Positions 25,587 to 34,305 of a stretch of 64,000 nt of DNA are shown piece by piece. The notes below the pieces were generated by a model. That model saw nothing but the letters and a program-made list of their open reading frames with translations, searched no databases and was not told the DNA's origin. Position numbers and translations under genes: made by a program. Source of the stretch: Cyanomargarita calcarea GSE-NOS-MK-12-04C (GTDB lineage Bacteria; Cyanobacteriota; Cyanobacteriia; Cyanobacteriales; Nostocaceae). Where the stretch lies: positions 1 to 64,000 of the forward strand of contig JAHHGZ010000003.1 of NCBI GenBank assembly GCA_019359595.1, written 5' to 3'. Every line of letters starts with the position of its first letter. Position 1 is the stretch's first letter.

Positions 25587-26973
25587 ATTAGAAAAAAAAC
25601 GGCTTCCTTGCCCTCAGCTAGGGAAACAAGCCGAATTTTTACAGAGTAACGCTGATATTGTTCTCTACGGCGGATCGGCTGGGGGTGGAAAAACTGTCGG
25701 ACTTTTATTGGACTTTGCTCGTGAGGAATTAATATCAAACCCTAACTATGGGGGAATAATCTTTAGGCGAACTTCCCCCCAAATCCGCAACGAAGGAGGC
25801 TTACTTGATGCATCGTCACGTCTTTATCCCACGGTTGACGCGAAATTAAATCAAACTTTTTTAGAATGGAAATTTTCTACGGGTGCGACGGTTCGATTCG
25901 CTCATTTACAACACGAAAAAAACGTTTTTGATTGGCAGGGGACGGAATTGGCGCGTTGTGGATTTGATGAATTAACCCACTTTACCAAGAAACAATTTAT
26001 TTACATCATGTCGCGTTGCCGTTCGACTATTGGAATTAAGCCGTTAGTGCGAGCAACTTGTAACCCTGATGCCGAAAGCTGGGTTGCTGAATTAGTTGAA
26101 TGGTATATAGATGAAGCTGGCTACCCCATTCCTGAGCGTTCGGGCGTAGTGCGTTGGTTTGTGGTGTATGAAGATAATTTTGTATGGGCTGACGCTGAGG
26201 AAGAATTACGCGATCGCTTCCCTGATATCAATCCCAAAAGCTTTACTTTCATTCCTTCCAAGTTGACCGACAACCCGATCTTGATGGAGAGCGATCCGGG
26301 TTATTTGGCAAACTTGCAAATGCAACACAGCATTGACCGCGCTCGGCTCCTAGATGGTAACTGGCGCATTAGACCGCAAGCCGGGAAGGTCTTTAATTCT
26401 GCTTGGTTCCAAATTATTCCCGCACCATCAAGATATGTTGCTCTTGTGCGCTTCTGGGATATGGCTGCTACGGCAAAAGAAGTTAACGAGGACAGCTTTT
26501 ACACTGCTGGAATATTGTTAGGAATTTGTGAGGATGACGGCTACGAGATAGTTGATGCGATCGCGGAACAGCTTGATGTAACTGCATCGGACAAACTTAT
26601 TATTGATACAGCCAAGCGCGATGGAAAAGCTGTGTATGTTGCATGGGAAGAAGAGGGGGGATCTGCGGGCAAGCGCGTGACAGCTTATTTAGAAGAGCAG
26701 TTGAAAGGCTTTAATGTTGAAGGGTTGAAACCTCAAGGAGATAAACTAACCCGCGCCAAGCCAGTCGCCAAGGACGCAGAACAGGGGCGCGTAAAATTAA
26801 TCGATGGGAATTGGTGCGATCGCTTTAAGAACGCAATTCATATGTTTGACGGTACGCCAAAACCATTGACGAACGATTACTGCGATGCTCTTTCAGGGGC
26901 TCATGCATTTCTTCGTGACCCCGAAAAATTAAGCGCTCGCCAATATGCCCGATTTTTGCGTGGGGAAATTTAA
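25519..26973 (+). CDS. terL: Terminase large subunit
   Basis: 484 aa. ATPase/nuclease motor for head packaging. Walker A is YGGSAGGGKTVG (~residue 50), the Walker B-like element is GFDELTHFTK, and the nuclease domain starts with VRFWDMAAT (metal-binding Asp) around residue 310, with a later CDALSGAHAF. ATG 25519 lies inside the small terminase gene; no later ATG keeps the N-terminal helix. This gene defines the element as a tailed-phage derivative. Confidence 0.9.
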   Translation: MGLASLERRSNKRLEKLPLVANELEKKRLPCPQLGKQAEFLQSNADIVLYGGSAGGGKTVGLLLDFAREELISNPNYGGIIFRRTSPQIRNEGGLLDASSRLYPTVDAKLNQTFLEWKFSTGATVRFAHLQHEKNVFDWQGTELARCGFDELTHFTKKQFIYIMSRCRSTIGIKPLVRATCNPDAESWVAELVEWYIDEAGYPIPERSGVVRWFVVYEDNFVWADAEEELRDRFPDINPKSFTFIPSKLTDNPILMESDPGYLANLQMQHSIDRARLLDGNWRIRPQAGKVFNSAWFQIIPAPSRYVALVRFWDMAATAKEVNEDSFYTAGILLGICEDDGYEIVDAIAEQLDVTASDKLIIDTAKRDGKAVYVAWEEEGGSAGKRVTAYLEEQLKGFNVEGLKPQGDKLTRAKPVAKDAEQGRVKLIDGNWCDRFKNAIHMFDGTPKPLTNDYCDALSGAHAFLRDPEKLSARQYARFLRGEI

Positions 26974-26977
26974 ATTG

Positions 26978-27589
26978 CTAGCTTAATCGGATAATTGTTA
27001 ACGATGCAACCCAAACGACTGTTGCGCTATCGACATAGGTGAAAAAATTTAATATGTCGTTTGCATTAAACGCGGCAATTCGAGTATTGACAATAATGTT
27101 GCGGTTATTTGTAGCCCCAGTTCTGATAACATCCCAAAAAAAGAAAGATCCGTCAGCAGTGGAAGTATGCACGCCTTGACCCCAGCCCATAACGCCAAGG
27201 TTGTCAGGAACACGTAATTTAGACAAGATTAGGTAATTACCTGTAGTAGCAATAGTATAAGTTTTGCTCGTTGAATTCCATTTTCCCAAGATGTCAGTAA
27301 GGATATTTGGCAATCCGATATTGTTGCCAAATACGCCAGCGCTCAAAGATTGATGCGTATCTCCATATTCTTTAGTACCTAAAAAGATTGGCGCAAGACT
27401 TGGTATATTTGCAGTGGTGGCTATCGTTCCGGTTGTATCTGGTAGTGTTAACGTCCTGTTGGCTGTAGGAGTCCAGACTAGATCCCCATTATTTGCATTT
27501 TTGAATCGCAGCGATCGCGCACCTGTTCCGCCAATTCCAATTTGAAACAGGTTGTTAATGGAGCCAATTAAATCTGAGAATTTTGACAT
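26978..27589 (-). CDS. Tail fibre / receptor-binding protein
   Basis: 203 aa. The N-terminus (SDLIGSINNLFQIGIGG) resembles that of the next gene (KDLIGTVLTSFKIGLTG), a shared virion-attachment start. LTLPDTTGTIATT is the fibre motif found in many phage tail fibres. The C-terminal half is a C1q/TNF-like jelly-roll (YTIATTGNYLILSKLRV, then VVWVASLTIIRL). Inverted relative to the terminase. Confidence 0.65.
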   Translation of the reverse strand: MSKFSDLIGSINNLFQIGIGGTGARSLRFKNANNGDLVWTPTANRTLTLPDTTGTIATTANIPSLAPIFLGTKEYGDTHQSLSAGVFGNNIGLPNILTDILGKWNSTSKTYTIATTGNYLILSKLRVPDNLGVMGWGQGVHTSTADGSFFFWDVIRTGATNNRNIIVNTRIAAFNANDILNFFTYVDSATVVWVASLTIIRLS

Positions 27590-28257
27590 TACTGAGGATT
27601 GCAGTAAAAAACTTCAATTCTGGAACTTCCTGTGGTTGCACCCCCCGCTGCATAAGTAATTTGCAATACTTCTGTAGTCCCAATTGGCGCAAGTCCTGGA
27701 TAAATTTCAAAAATTGTTGCCGCAGGTTGCTTTAAATCAATTTGATTTGAGGCGACATATTTGCTTACACTTCCCGAAGTTCCAACGCTTAAAGTAGGCG
27801 TTCCAGTAAAAGTGGTGTCTATGGTAACTCTGATGCTGTTGACAACTGCGTTTGCAGGTAGCGTGAACATTGTTTTGGGTGAAGTATCCCCAAACGATAA
27901 AGTAGTAGTATCAACTCCTTCGCGGTCAGCGGTGCTACCTGCTGATACGTAAGTCCATGTTCCAGCCCCATCGGTTTGCACTACTTGCCCAGCACTTCCC
28001 GTAGTAGCGGGGAAAGTAACAGACAACGGTGCAGCCTGTGATACAGGACGACGAAGCGTGTAAGTATTTGCGGACTCGCTGTTTAGGACAATTGTGTCTC
28101 CCGAAACGTCTGGACGAAGAGTAGCGATCGCACTAAATGCAGTGTTTGCATTATCGCGGACTCTTAATCTTCCAGCATTGGTGTCAATAGTATTGCCAGT
28201 CAAGCCAATTTTAAAACTGGTCAACACTGTTCCGATTAAATCTTTCCAAATACTCAT
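27589..28257 (-). CDS. Tail fibre protein
   Basis: 222 aa. Contains YTLRRPVSQAAPLSVTFPAT and GQVVQTDGAGTWTYVSAG, a repetitive fibre-type segment, then a beta-rich C-terminal domain (KTMFTLPANAVVNSIRVTI). Ends one base into the next gene on the minus strand. Probably the second subunit of the same receptor-binding cassette. Confidence 0.6.
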   Translation of the reverse strand: MSIWKDLIGTVLTSFKIGLTGNTIDTNAGRLRVRDNANTAFSAIATLRPDVSGDTIVLNSESANTYTLRRPVSQAAPLSVTFPATTGSAGQVVQTDGAGTWTYVSAGSTADREGVDTTTLSFGDTSPKTMFTLPANAVVNSIRVTIDTTFTGTPTLSVGTSGSVSKYVASNQIDLKQPAATIFEIYPGLAPIGTTEVLQITYAAGGATTGSSRIEVFYCNPQ

Positions 28258-28701
28258 CTAAACCTCCAAAATTACAAAACCGTTGCCTTGTGTGCAGCCT
28301 TCACCAAGCGCGATTACAAGTTTTATTTGTGTTGACGAAAGGTATTGAACCAGTGGCGAAGTTTCATATTCTGCGATCGCCATTGGGTTGTTCACGTATT
28401 TATTAATTAGGCGATCGCTATTTAAGTCGTCTCCAAGTGATAACAGCGATGGGACGTTAAACGGGACAAGAATAATTATGGATGCCCGTTTGATTAACCC
28501 GACAGCAGCAGCGATGATTTTTGGTGTCGCATCTCCATAAGAAAAAGGAATTTTAATTCTGCTAGCTTGAGACGTTCCACCAACACTGGCATTTGGGAAT
28601 ATTGCGATCGCTGTTTTTTGAGGAATAACTTGTACCACTGTCTGGCTTGAGTGAACTGCAATTGCAGTATCCTTAGCAATGACAGTAACATTGGCGCTCA
28701 T
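28258..28701 (-). CDS. Structural protein of fibre cassette, unknown
   Basis: 147 aa, beta-rich, small residues, no recognised domain. It abuts the fibre gene (end 28258 / start 28257) and overlaps the upstream gene by four bases (ATGA-type), so it is translated in the same operon. Likely a chaperone or fibre component; inference only. Confidence 0.5.
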   Translation of the reverse strand: MSANVTVIAKDTAIAVHSSQTVVQVIPQKTAIAIFPNASVGGTSQASRIKIPFSYGDATPKIIAAAVGLIKRASIIILVPFNVPSLLSLGDDLNSDRLINKYVNNPMAIAEYETSPLVQYLSSTQIKLVIALGEGCTQGNGFVILEV

Positions 28702-29144
28702 CGGGTTGCCTCCGGTGAAACCTCAACGTAGCCTTCGACAACGCGCATTACTTCACCTGCTGGGGATTCGATCTCAATATCGTACACCCAAACATTTCGT
28801 CCTATTATTGCCTGTTCTTTATTGTTTGATCGTTTCGCCATTTTTGTCGCCAACCAGTCAAGTGATGTGGTTTGCTCATCTGAAAGTTGTGGTCTTAATA
28901 TCGTTCCCGTTGCGGTTCCCCCGTTCGGAAGGGCGGCACTACCTTGAACAAGGGTTGGGAAAGTAAAAGATGCTTTGATTGTTCCTCCATTTTCGACGTA
29001 GCGATCGCGTATTTGCCCTCTTGGTTGCCATGTTGTAAAGTCACCATCCAACACCAGCGTTAGCCAATTGAAAGTAGCACCCTGCTCAATCGCGTATCGA
29101 TTGGGGCCATTATCGGTATTGGTAAGATGAAAGATGGCAGCCAT
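28698..29144 (-). CDS. Phage structural protein, BppU-like
   Basis: 148 aa. Starts with AIEQGATFNWLTLVLD, then YVENGGTIKASFTFPTLVQG, then NVWVYDIEIESPAGEVMRVVEGYVEVSPE. The last motif resembles phage proteins that set up baseplate-upper-protein-like fibre adaptors. First gene of the inverted four-gene cassette. It overlaps the next + gene only if the latter uses its longer start. Confidence 0.55.
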   Translation of the reverse strand: MAAIFHLTNTDNGPNRYAIEQGATFNWLTLVLDGDFTTWQPRGQIRDRYVENGGTIKASFTFPTLVQGSAALPNGGTATGTILRPQLSDEQTTSLDWLATKMAKRSNNKEQAIIGRNVWVYDIEIESPAGEVMRVVEGYVEVSPEATR

Positions 29145-29159
29145 AAAACTATCAATTAC

Positions 29160-29477
29160 ATGGATTTATCATACCCTTTAACTTATGCTGGTGGAAGTGT
29201 TGCACTGATTGACACACCCACGCTTTCGCAAACACGACACCTACTTGATACGATTGCAGGAGAACGCATTCTTTCCCCTAGTTTTGGCGTTCCTCTCGAC
29301 ATTCTGTACAGTACTGGCATACCCCAAGTGTTGGCGGAGAGGGTGAGGCTGACAGCTTCTCAAATGGTAGGTATAACGGCTATTGTCGAGGTAATAGCCT
29401 ACAAAAATGGGGAACTCAGTTTAAAGTTGACACTAGCCACAGGAGAAACGGTACAAGCAAACTATGCCACAGGTTGA
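29160..29477 (+). CDS. gp25-like baseplate wedge protein
   Basis: 105 aa from ATG 29160 (MDLSYPLTYAGG); ATG 29127 would overlap the divergent gene. Conserved IxxILSPSFGVPLDILYSTG and ARLTASQMVGI-like helix of the GPW/gp25 family. In myophages this protein initiates sheath assembly on the baseplate. Its end overlaps the J gene by 14 bp. Confidence 0.8.
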   Translation: MDLSYPLTYAGGSVALIDTPTLSQTRHLLDTIAGERILSPSFGVPLDILYSTGIPQVLAERVRLTASQMVGITAIVEVIAYKNGELSLKLTLATGETVQANYATG

Positions 29478-30561
29478 CACCACCACTGCACAACAATTAC
29501 TTGACGCTTCAATTCAGAGGGCGATCGCTGTTTCCAATGGCAAACTGACCGACTTTTCCCCAGTTTCCCCAGTGACCGCAATCTTAGAAGCAGGGGCGAT
29601 CGCTGGTAGTACAGTTATTACCAAAGTTAACGAATTAGCATCAACATTAGAAGCAAATTGTATTTCCTACTTTGGTGTTGAGCGACGGCTTGGTCGTGTT
29701 GCTGTTGGAACTATCAAAATTGATTTGGATGGAGTTTATGCGGAACCCTTTTTATTACCATCGGGGTTTCGCTTTTCTAATTCGGGAATGACTTGGGAAA
29801 CCACCCAAGAAGTTAGCATCCCTCCGTATCAAACTAGTGGAAATGCTTTTGCGATCGCCCTCACTATTGGCGACTTTTCCGATAATGCAATTACTTATTC
29901 CCCCATTCCTCGCGTTGCTTCAATCACTTGGCTAGAAGAACCATCCGGAGGACAGGACGTAGAGACGGACGAAGAATGGAAAGCAAGAATACTAGGCAGT
30001 TTACGGCGGCGTGATACCCTCTTATCCGAGGATGACTTTGAAGACACAGTGCAAGAATATCTGGGAATTGGTTCGGTGGCGCTTGCCGTAGGTCGGTTGA
30101 AGCCTGATAAAGCAACTTACGGCAATGGTTATGTTGGGGTGTTTGGATTAAACCCAGATGGCACAATTATGAGCGAGGCACAGCGATCGCAACTCGAATC
30201 TTTTCTCAATCGCAAAGCCGCTATGGCGTTGGTTACTTTATGGAACGTTGATACCTTTGATATTAATGTTAGTGCGATCGCTGGTATCCTCCCAACCGCC
30301 AACCCTGACAACATTGCCCCACTCGTTCAGGCAAAAATTACCGAGTATCTCAAACCCGGTAATTTGCCGTTGGGGGATTTGATTTTGAATAAGGCGATTG
30401 AGAAACGGATTCAAGATATCCCCGGTGTTGCTGAAGGCATTGTGTCCGTCAAGCTCAACGGACTAGCTCAACCTCAAACCTTACCCAATCGCTGGACTGT
30501 AGGGAAACTTGGTAAATTAGAATTGATTTTGGTCAACCAAGGACGGGAGTTTAAATATTGA
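29464..30561 (+). CDS. Baseplate J-like protein
   Basis: 365 aa of the Mu gp47/P2 J family. Typical VSPVTAILEAGAIAG at the N-terminus, then GGQDVETDEEWKARIL and RRRDTLLSEDDFEDTVQEYL in the middle. It joins gp25 and fibres in the baseplate wedge. With gp25 it marks a contractile-tailed phage. Its stop lies on the first base of terminator T2. Confidence 0.85.
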   Translation: MPQVDTTTAQQLLDASIQRAIAVSNGKLTDFSPVSPVTAILEAGAIAGSTVITKVNELASTLEANCISYFGVERRLGRVAVGTIKIDLDGVYAEPFLLPSGFRFSNSGMTWETTQEVSIPPYQTSGNAFAIALTIGDFSDNAITYSPIPRVASITWLEEPSGGQDVETDEEWKARILGSLRRRDTLLSEDDFEDTVQEYLGIGSVALAVGRLKPDKATYGNGYVGVFGLNPDGTIMSEAQRSQLESFLNRKAAMALVTLWNVDTFDINVSAIAGILPTANPDNIAPLVQAKITEYLKPGNLPLGDLILNKAIEKRIQDIPGVAEGIVSVKLNGLAQPQTLPNRWTVGKLGKLELILVNQGREFKY

Positions 30562-30590
30562 GGACGGATAGATTTGTTTATCCGTCTTTG
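30560..30590 (+). terminator. GACGGATA-type terminator T2
   Basis: GAGGACGGATA and TATCCGTCTTTG pair over a short loop immediately after the J gene. The U-tract is weaker than in the other copies. Confidence 0.8.
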
Positions 30591-30679
30591 AGGCGATCAC
30601 ATTTTCGAGGTCTATGGGAATTCCCATAGACCTACAAAACAAGAAATATTCTGATTGGAATAATTCGGGTCCAATGCAC

Positions 30680-30804
30680 TAAAAAATATTTTGTGCAGTT
30701 ATTGACACAGCGTACAGACGGCGATACTATAAATATTAAGCGGTTGAGAAAAGTTTCTGAGGCTCAATCTCAACCGCACTCCAAGGTTAATTAGAGGTAT
30801 TTTT
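30680..30804 (+). promoter_or_regulatory. KilA-N leader L6 (promoter plus hairpin)
   Basis: TTGACA (30702-30707) and TACTAT (30725-30730) with a 17-bp spacer form a consensus promoter. The transcript begins with the hairpin GCGGTTGAGA / TCTCAACCGC (30740-30749, 30768-30777). An AAATATTTTGTGCAG element precedes the -35. The arrangement is repeated at 31855-31980. Confidence 0.85.
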
Positions 30805-31587
30805 ATGGTACGCCAAAAAGCGTCACAAGTCATCATGCACGAGATACATGGTGTGCAAATTGGGCAAAGAAAAATAGACGGTTACATTAATGCTACGGCA
30901 ATGTGTCAAGCTGGCGGTAAAAAGCTAAATGATTATCTGCGGTTAAAATCCACAAAAGAGTATTTCCATGCACTTTCTGTGGATACGGGAATTCCCGTAT
31001 CCGGTAGTAGCAAGGGTTCTGGACTTGTGATTTTAACTGGCGGTAGTTTTGACGAACAAGATACTTGGGTTCATTTCGAGGTTGCGGTTGATTTGGGTAA
31101 ATGGATATCGCCGCAATTTCGCATAGCTGTCAACCGTTGGGTTGTCCAGTGGATGGCAGGTTCTCAGGTAGAACAGCAGCAATCAAGCGCGATCGCCTTC
31201 CTCGTTTCATCTGTTACCCGCGAGTATCGACCTTGGGAGGTGCATTTTACCCCTGACTGGATACGAGAAGCTGAACGGTTAACTGGATGGTCTTGGTCTT
31301 GGGGTTGCATGGGAGGATTTATTAATAAGTCAGTCTACAATGTGTTGCCAATTGAGATGCAAGCCAGACTAGATGAAGTCAACCCACCTATTAAAGGTAA
31401 GCGAGCAAGAAAGAAGTTTCAGCACGTTACTACCACTGTTGATGAGCAAGTTATCAAACAATTAATTGCTGAAACATTGGGGATGATGCGCGGTTCTTCT
31501 TCCGAGCAAAGCTATTGGCGATCGCACTGTAATGCATATGGTAATGGCGTGCAATTGACTTTAGTCCTTGGGGGTTGTGATGAATAG
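30805..31587 (+). CDS. KilA-N domain protein, copy 1
   Basis: 260 aa. KilA-N domain at residues ~10-120: DGYINATAMCQAGGKKLNDYL, then VHFEVAVDLGKWISPQFRIAV (the W-x-x-x-F/I-N type). C-terminal ~110 residues contain PIEMQARLDEVNPPIKGKRAR, a P63C-like stretch. KilA-N proteins are DNA-binding phage regulators. It overlaps the downstream small gene. Tandem duplicate of the gene at 31981. Confidence 0.75.
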   Translation: MVRQKASQVIMHEIHGVQIGQRKIDGYINATAMCQAGGKKLNDYLRLKSTKEYFHALSVDTGIPVSGSSKGSGLVILTGGSFDEQDTWVHFEVAVDLGKWISPQFRIAVNRWVVQWMAGSQVEQQQSSAIAFLVSSVTREYRPWEVHFTPDWIREAERLTGWSWSWGCMGGFINKSVYNVLPIEMQARLDEVNPPIKGKRARKKFQHVTTTVDEQVIKQLIAETLGMMRGSSSEQSYWRSHCNAYGNGVQLTLVLGGCDE

Positions 31588-31765
31588 ACCTAGAACCCAA
31601 GCGCATATTGATGCTGACAACCGATACAAACAAACAGTAAAGCGTGTGCAGTTATCGTTTAAAGAGGATTCAGAATTACTTACCTACTTGCGATCGCAAG
31701 TAACAACCGACGCGGAAATACCAGCGCTAATCAAACAGATAATCGAAGCCCATAGGAAAGCATAA
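31580..31765 (+). CDS. Small putative DNA-binding companion, copy 1
   Basis: 61 aa starting MNRPRTQAHIDADNRY. KRVQLSFKEDSELLTYLRSQ reads as a strand-helix of the ribbon-helix-helix type. Its start overlaps the KilA-N stop by eight bases. The last ~26 codons are identical to the copy at 32726-32917. Confidence 0.6.
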   Translation: MNRPRTQAHIDADNRYKQTVKRVQLSFKEDSELLTYLRSQVTTDAEIPALIKQIIEAHRKA

Positions 31766-31840
31766 TAAAAAGCGGGAGTACAAATCCCGCTTAACTAGTC
31801 AAAAGTAGAGAAAAATGAAAAAGTTAGTTGTTGCTACATT
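31689..31840 (+). repeat. 152-bp perfect direct repeat, copy 1
   Basis: Identical base for base (by eye) to 32841-32992. It spans the 3' end of the small gene, an AAAGCGGG/CCCGCTT hairpin and the first codons of a secreted-protein gene. Confidence 0.9.
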
Positions 31841-31880
31841 CGCAGTATACCAGCTTAAAAATATTTTGTGCAGCTATTGA
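31815..31880 (+). pseudogene. Truncated copy of the secreted-protein gene
   Basis: Starts MKKLVVAT exactly like the gene at 32967, then changes to leader L7 sequence and stops at 31880. It is the scar of the tandem duplication: the copy was cut after eight codons. Confidence 0.75.
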
Positions 31881-31980
31881 CACAATGTGTTGATGACGAT
31901 ACTATAAATTTAAGCGGCTAAGAGAAGTTTCTGACGCTCCCTCTTAGCCGCACCACAAAGTCTATTAAGGAATTTGCTTA
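31855..31980 (+). promoter_or_regulatory. KilA-N leader L7 (promoter plus hairpin)
   Basis: TTGACA (31877-31882), 17-bp spacer, TACTAT (31900-31905), then the hairpin GCGGCTAAGAG / CTCTTAGCCGC (31914-31924, 31941-31951). Stem sequence differs from L6, but both arms changed together, so pairing is conserved. Confidence 0.85.
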
Positions 31981-32724
31981 ATGAATATAATACCAAGAAA
32001 TTGGAATGGCCGCACGATCCGCCAACGCGAGGATGGATATTGGTCTGCTACCGATATGTGTCAGGCTTGCGGAAAGCTTTGGGGTGATTGGAGTAGATTA
32101 AGTTCTACAAAAGAATATTTGAAAGTCTTGCAAAACAAGCATTATGCTGATTCCCATAATGGTCAACTAATTGATTCTAGTGTTGGTGGCACTCCAGAAA
32201 CAACAGGTACTTGGGTTTATCGTAAAGTAGCTTTACGTCTTGCTCAGTGGTTGTCTCCTGAGTTTGCAGTGCAAGTTGACGAATGGGTGGAAGAACTACT
32301 GACCACAGGGAAGGTTGAGTTAACCCCGCCAAAAACCCAAGCGGAGATGCTTTTGATCTACGCACAGCAATTAGTCGATCTGGAGCGTAGTCAAAAGGCG
32401 CTAGAGCAAGAGCAGGAACGGTTAAATCAAAACCAAAAGCAATTGAATCAAAAGCAGTCGGAACTGACCGACCGCGTAGAACAAGTCGAACACGAGCAAG
32501 ACAGATTTAACGCACCATGTGGGCACAAATACACGGTTCTTGGTTACTCGAAAAAGTTGGGGTTGGAAATATCGCTAAAAGAGTCGAGCAATAAAGGGAA
32601 GAAAGCAGCTTGTTTGTGTCGCCAAATGGGGATTGAAATTGAACAAGTTGATGACCCGCGTTTTGGGATGGTTGGGTTGTACCCTCAGTCAATACTTGCT
32701 CAAGTTTTTGGCGAGGGGCTGTAA
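31981..32724 (+). CDS. KilA-N domain protein, copy 2
   Basis: 247 aa. KilA-N domain at residues ~5-105 (REDGYWSATDMCQACGKLWG, then VALRLAQWLSPEFAVQVDEW). A coiled coil of Gln/Lys/Glu heptads follows (~130-175), then a C-terminal domain with YTVLGYSKKLGLEISLKE. Paralogue of the gene at 30805 but diverged along its length. The downstream small gene starts two bases after the stop. Confidence 0.75.
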   Translation: MNIIPRNWNGRTIRQREDGYWSATDMCQACGKLWGDWSRLSSTKEYLKVLQNKHYADSHNGQLIDSSVGGTPETTGTWVYRKVALRLAQWLSPEFAVQVDEWVEELLTTGKVELTPPKTQAEMLLIYAQQLVDLERSQKALEQEQERLNQNQKQLNQKQSELTDRVEQVEHEQDRFNAPCGHKYTVLGYSKKLGLEISLKESSNKGKKAACLCRQMGIEIEQVDDPRFGMVGLYPQSILAQVFGEGL

Positions 32725-32725
32725 G

Positions 32726-32917
32726 ATGCCTGCTAAAAGAAAACGCACTCAAGCCAACATCGATGGCAATCGCCGATACCAACAAACGGTTAAGCGGGTA
32801 ATAGTGACATTTAAACGAGATTCGGAATTGCTTGATTGGCTGCGATCGCAAGTAACAACCGACGCGGAAATACCAGCGCTAATCAAACAGATAATCGAAG
32901 CCCATAGGAAAGCATAA
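32726..32917 (+). CDS. Small putative DNA-binding companion, copy 2
   Basis: 63 aa, starting MPAKRKRTQANIDGNRRY, with KRVIVTFKRDSELLDWLRSQ as the RHH-like segment. The 3' part lies in the 152-bp identical repeat. A hairpin AAAGCGGG/CCCGCTT (32919-32944) follows. Confidence 0.6.
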   Translation: MPAKRKRTQANIDGNRRYQQTVKRVIVTFKRDSELLDWLRSQVTTDAEIPALIKQIIEAHRKA

Positions 32918-32992
32918 TAAAAAGCGGGAGTACAAATCCCGCTTAACTAGTCAAAAGTAGAGAAAAATGAAAAAGTTAGTTGTTGCTACATT
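32841..32992 (+). repeat. 152-bp perfect direct repeat, copy 2
   Basis: Second copy of 31689-31840 at an offset of 1152 bp. Identity despite divergence of the flanking KilA-N genes points to recent gene conversion or a recent crossover in this tract. Confidence 0.9.
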
Positions 32993-33293
32993 AACGTTAG
33001 TGATGCCCTTAGCGGTAAACGTAAAAAATGCTTTTGCATCACCAAAATGGGTCAGAATTGGAGTTGATAGTAGCGGTCAGGTCATAATGCTGGATGTTAA
33101 CAGTATCCAGAATAAGCCTCATGCTAGCAGGTATACAAAGTGGTTTATTTATAAAATAAGTAATCGTGTAAACAGTGCTTATACAAAAGATTGCGCTGGT
33201 GGCGATGGTAAGCTGTCCTGGTATGTCAAGGATAAGCAAATTTGGGCAACAAGTAAAACTGGGGTAAAACTAGTTGAAACTGTTTGTAAGTAG
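32967..33293 (+). CDS. Small secreted protein
   Basis: 108 aa. Signal peptide MKKLVVATLTLVMPLAVN with a FASP cleavage region, then a short mature domain with two or three cysteines (KDCAGG and ETVCK). Similar surface-adhesin-like small proteins (DUF-type) occur in bacteria, but I cannot name the family. Probably a lysogenic-conversion gene (moron). Confidence 0.6.
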   Translation: MKKLVVATLTLVMPLAVNVKNAFASPKWVRIGVDSSGQVIMLDVNSIQNKPHASRYTKWFIYKISNRVNSAYTKDCAGGDGKLSWYVKDKQIWATSKTGVKLVETVCK

Positions 33294-34169
33294 CTAAGGA
33301 ACCAACCACGCCACGACCGAACTCCCCTCTCGTACTCTAGCATTAACACCCCTTGTTAAATAAACTCTCATGTCAGCCTGTCCCCCCACTGCTAAGGGGA
33401 CAGGCTCATTATTTTGGACAGATGCGGACAAATCCCCATACGCGCTATCTCCCTGATTGAGAAGTATCTCAGTCGAGCCAACATACAACGACAGCTTGAC
33501 TGCCAAAGGTTGGTTAGGTGTAGTCGTGTCAACCCGAATACGTGAAGCGAATACGTAATTACCCGCAGCTGGCGCTGTAAACAGTCCATTGGTTGCAAAA
33601 CCGCTACCCGTCAAACTTTCTAGGGGTATGCGGTAGTAAGTGTCTGTAGACGCGATCGCAAAGGTCGAGGTTTTCCGTCCTAAAGCCTGAATTTTCCACG
33701 CTCGACTATTGGCATAGTCAACTGTTGCGTAGTTCGATAAGTCGGGGTCAACAGGACGAACAGCAAACAATGGGTAATTCTGTAATTGGGTAACTGCACC
33801 CCCGCTTGCCTCAACTCTAGCAATCTCAAATCCTAAAGCGGGACGAGTTGTGGAAATGGCGATCGCGCCAGTGGCGTTAACAAACACAAACGAAACAGCG
33901 TTATTTGGTGCGGTAATGTTACCCGGTGCAACAGATGCGATTAGTCCCGATGGTAATTTTACCGCACCTCCTGTATAGCTAAGGTTTAATGCGCTGACGA
34001 CACTGACCCGAAAAGCTTGCGCGGTTTCAGACCGTAATTGGTTAATAGTTTGATTGGCTACTGCAAGTTGCGAGTCTAAATCGAGAAGTTTGGCACGGAC
34101 GGCGTTAATCCATTGAAAGCCAAGGCGATCGCTGTTAGCTGCTGTCTGAGAAAGATCGACAATATCCAT
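33294..34169 (-). CDS. Tail fibre protein with C1q-like tip
   Basis: 291 aa. N-terminal coiled coil (NAVRAKLLDLDSQLAVANQT), a middle domain LNLSYTGGAVKLPSGLIASV, and a C-terminal jelly-roll (TAPAAGNYVFASRIRV, then GGQADMRVYLTRG) found at receptor-binding tips. The stop abuts the end of the secreted-protein gene (convergent). Second fibre cassette, inverted. Confidence 0.65.
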   Translation of the reverse strand: MDIVDLSQTAANSDRLGFQWINAVRAKLLDLDSQLAVANQTINQLRSETAQAFRVSVVSALNLSYTGGAVKLPSGLIASVAPGNITAPNNAVSFVFVNATGAIAISTTRPALGFEIARVEASGGAVTQLQNYPLFAVRPVDPDLSNYATVDYANSRAWKIQALGRKTSTFAIASTDTYYRIPLESLTGSGFATNGLFTAPAAGNYVFASRIRVDTTTPNQPLAVKLSLYVGSTEILLNQGDSAYGDLSASVQNNEPVPLAVGGQADMRVYLTRGVNARVREGSSVVAWLVP

Positions 34170-34199
34170 GTTTGTAACGAAATATTACATAAGGCTGCA

Positions 34200-34305
34200 A
34201 TAGGTTGCAAGTGGCTTAATAATGCAGTATATTAAAAACATAGAGAGCGCCAACCGGGAAAAGCAACGCTCTCTATGTTTTTTGTAAACTTTCTAAGGAT
34301 CTACA
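34200..34305 (+). promoter_or_regulatory. Leader L8 (promoter plus hairpin)
   Basis: TTGCAA (34205-34210), 17-bp spacer, TATATT (34228-34233), then AGAGAGCG / CGCTCTCT (34242-34274) as 5' hairpin of the transcript. AAGGA at 34294 is the ribosome site for ATG 34306. Confidence 0.8.
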
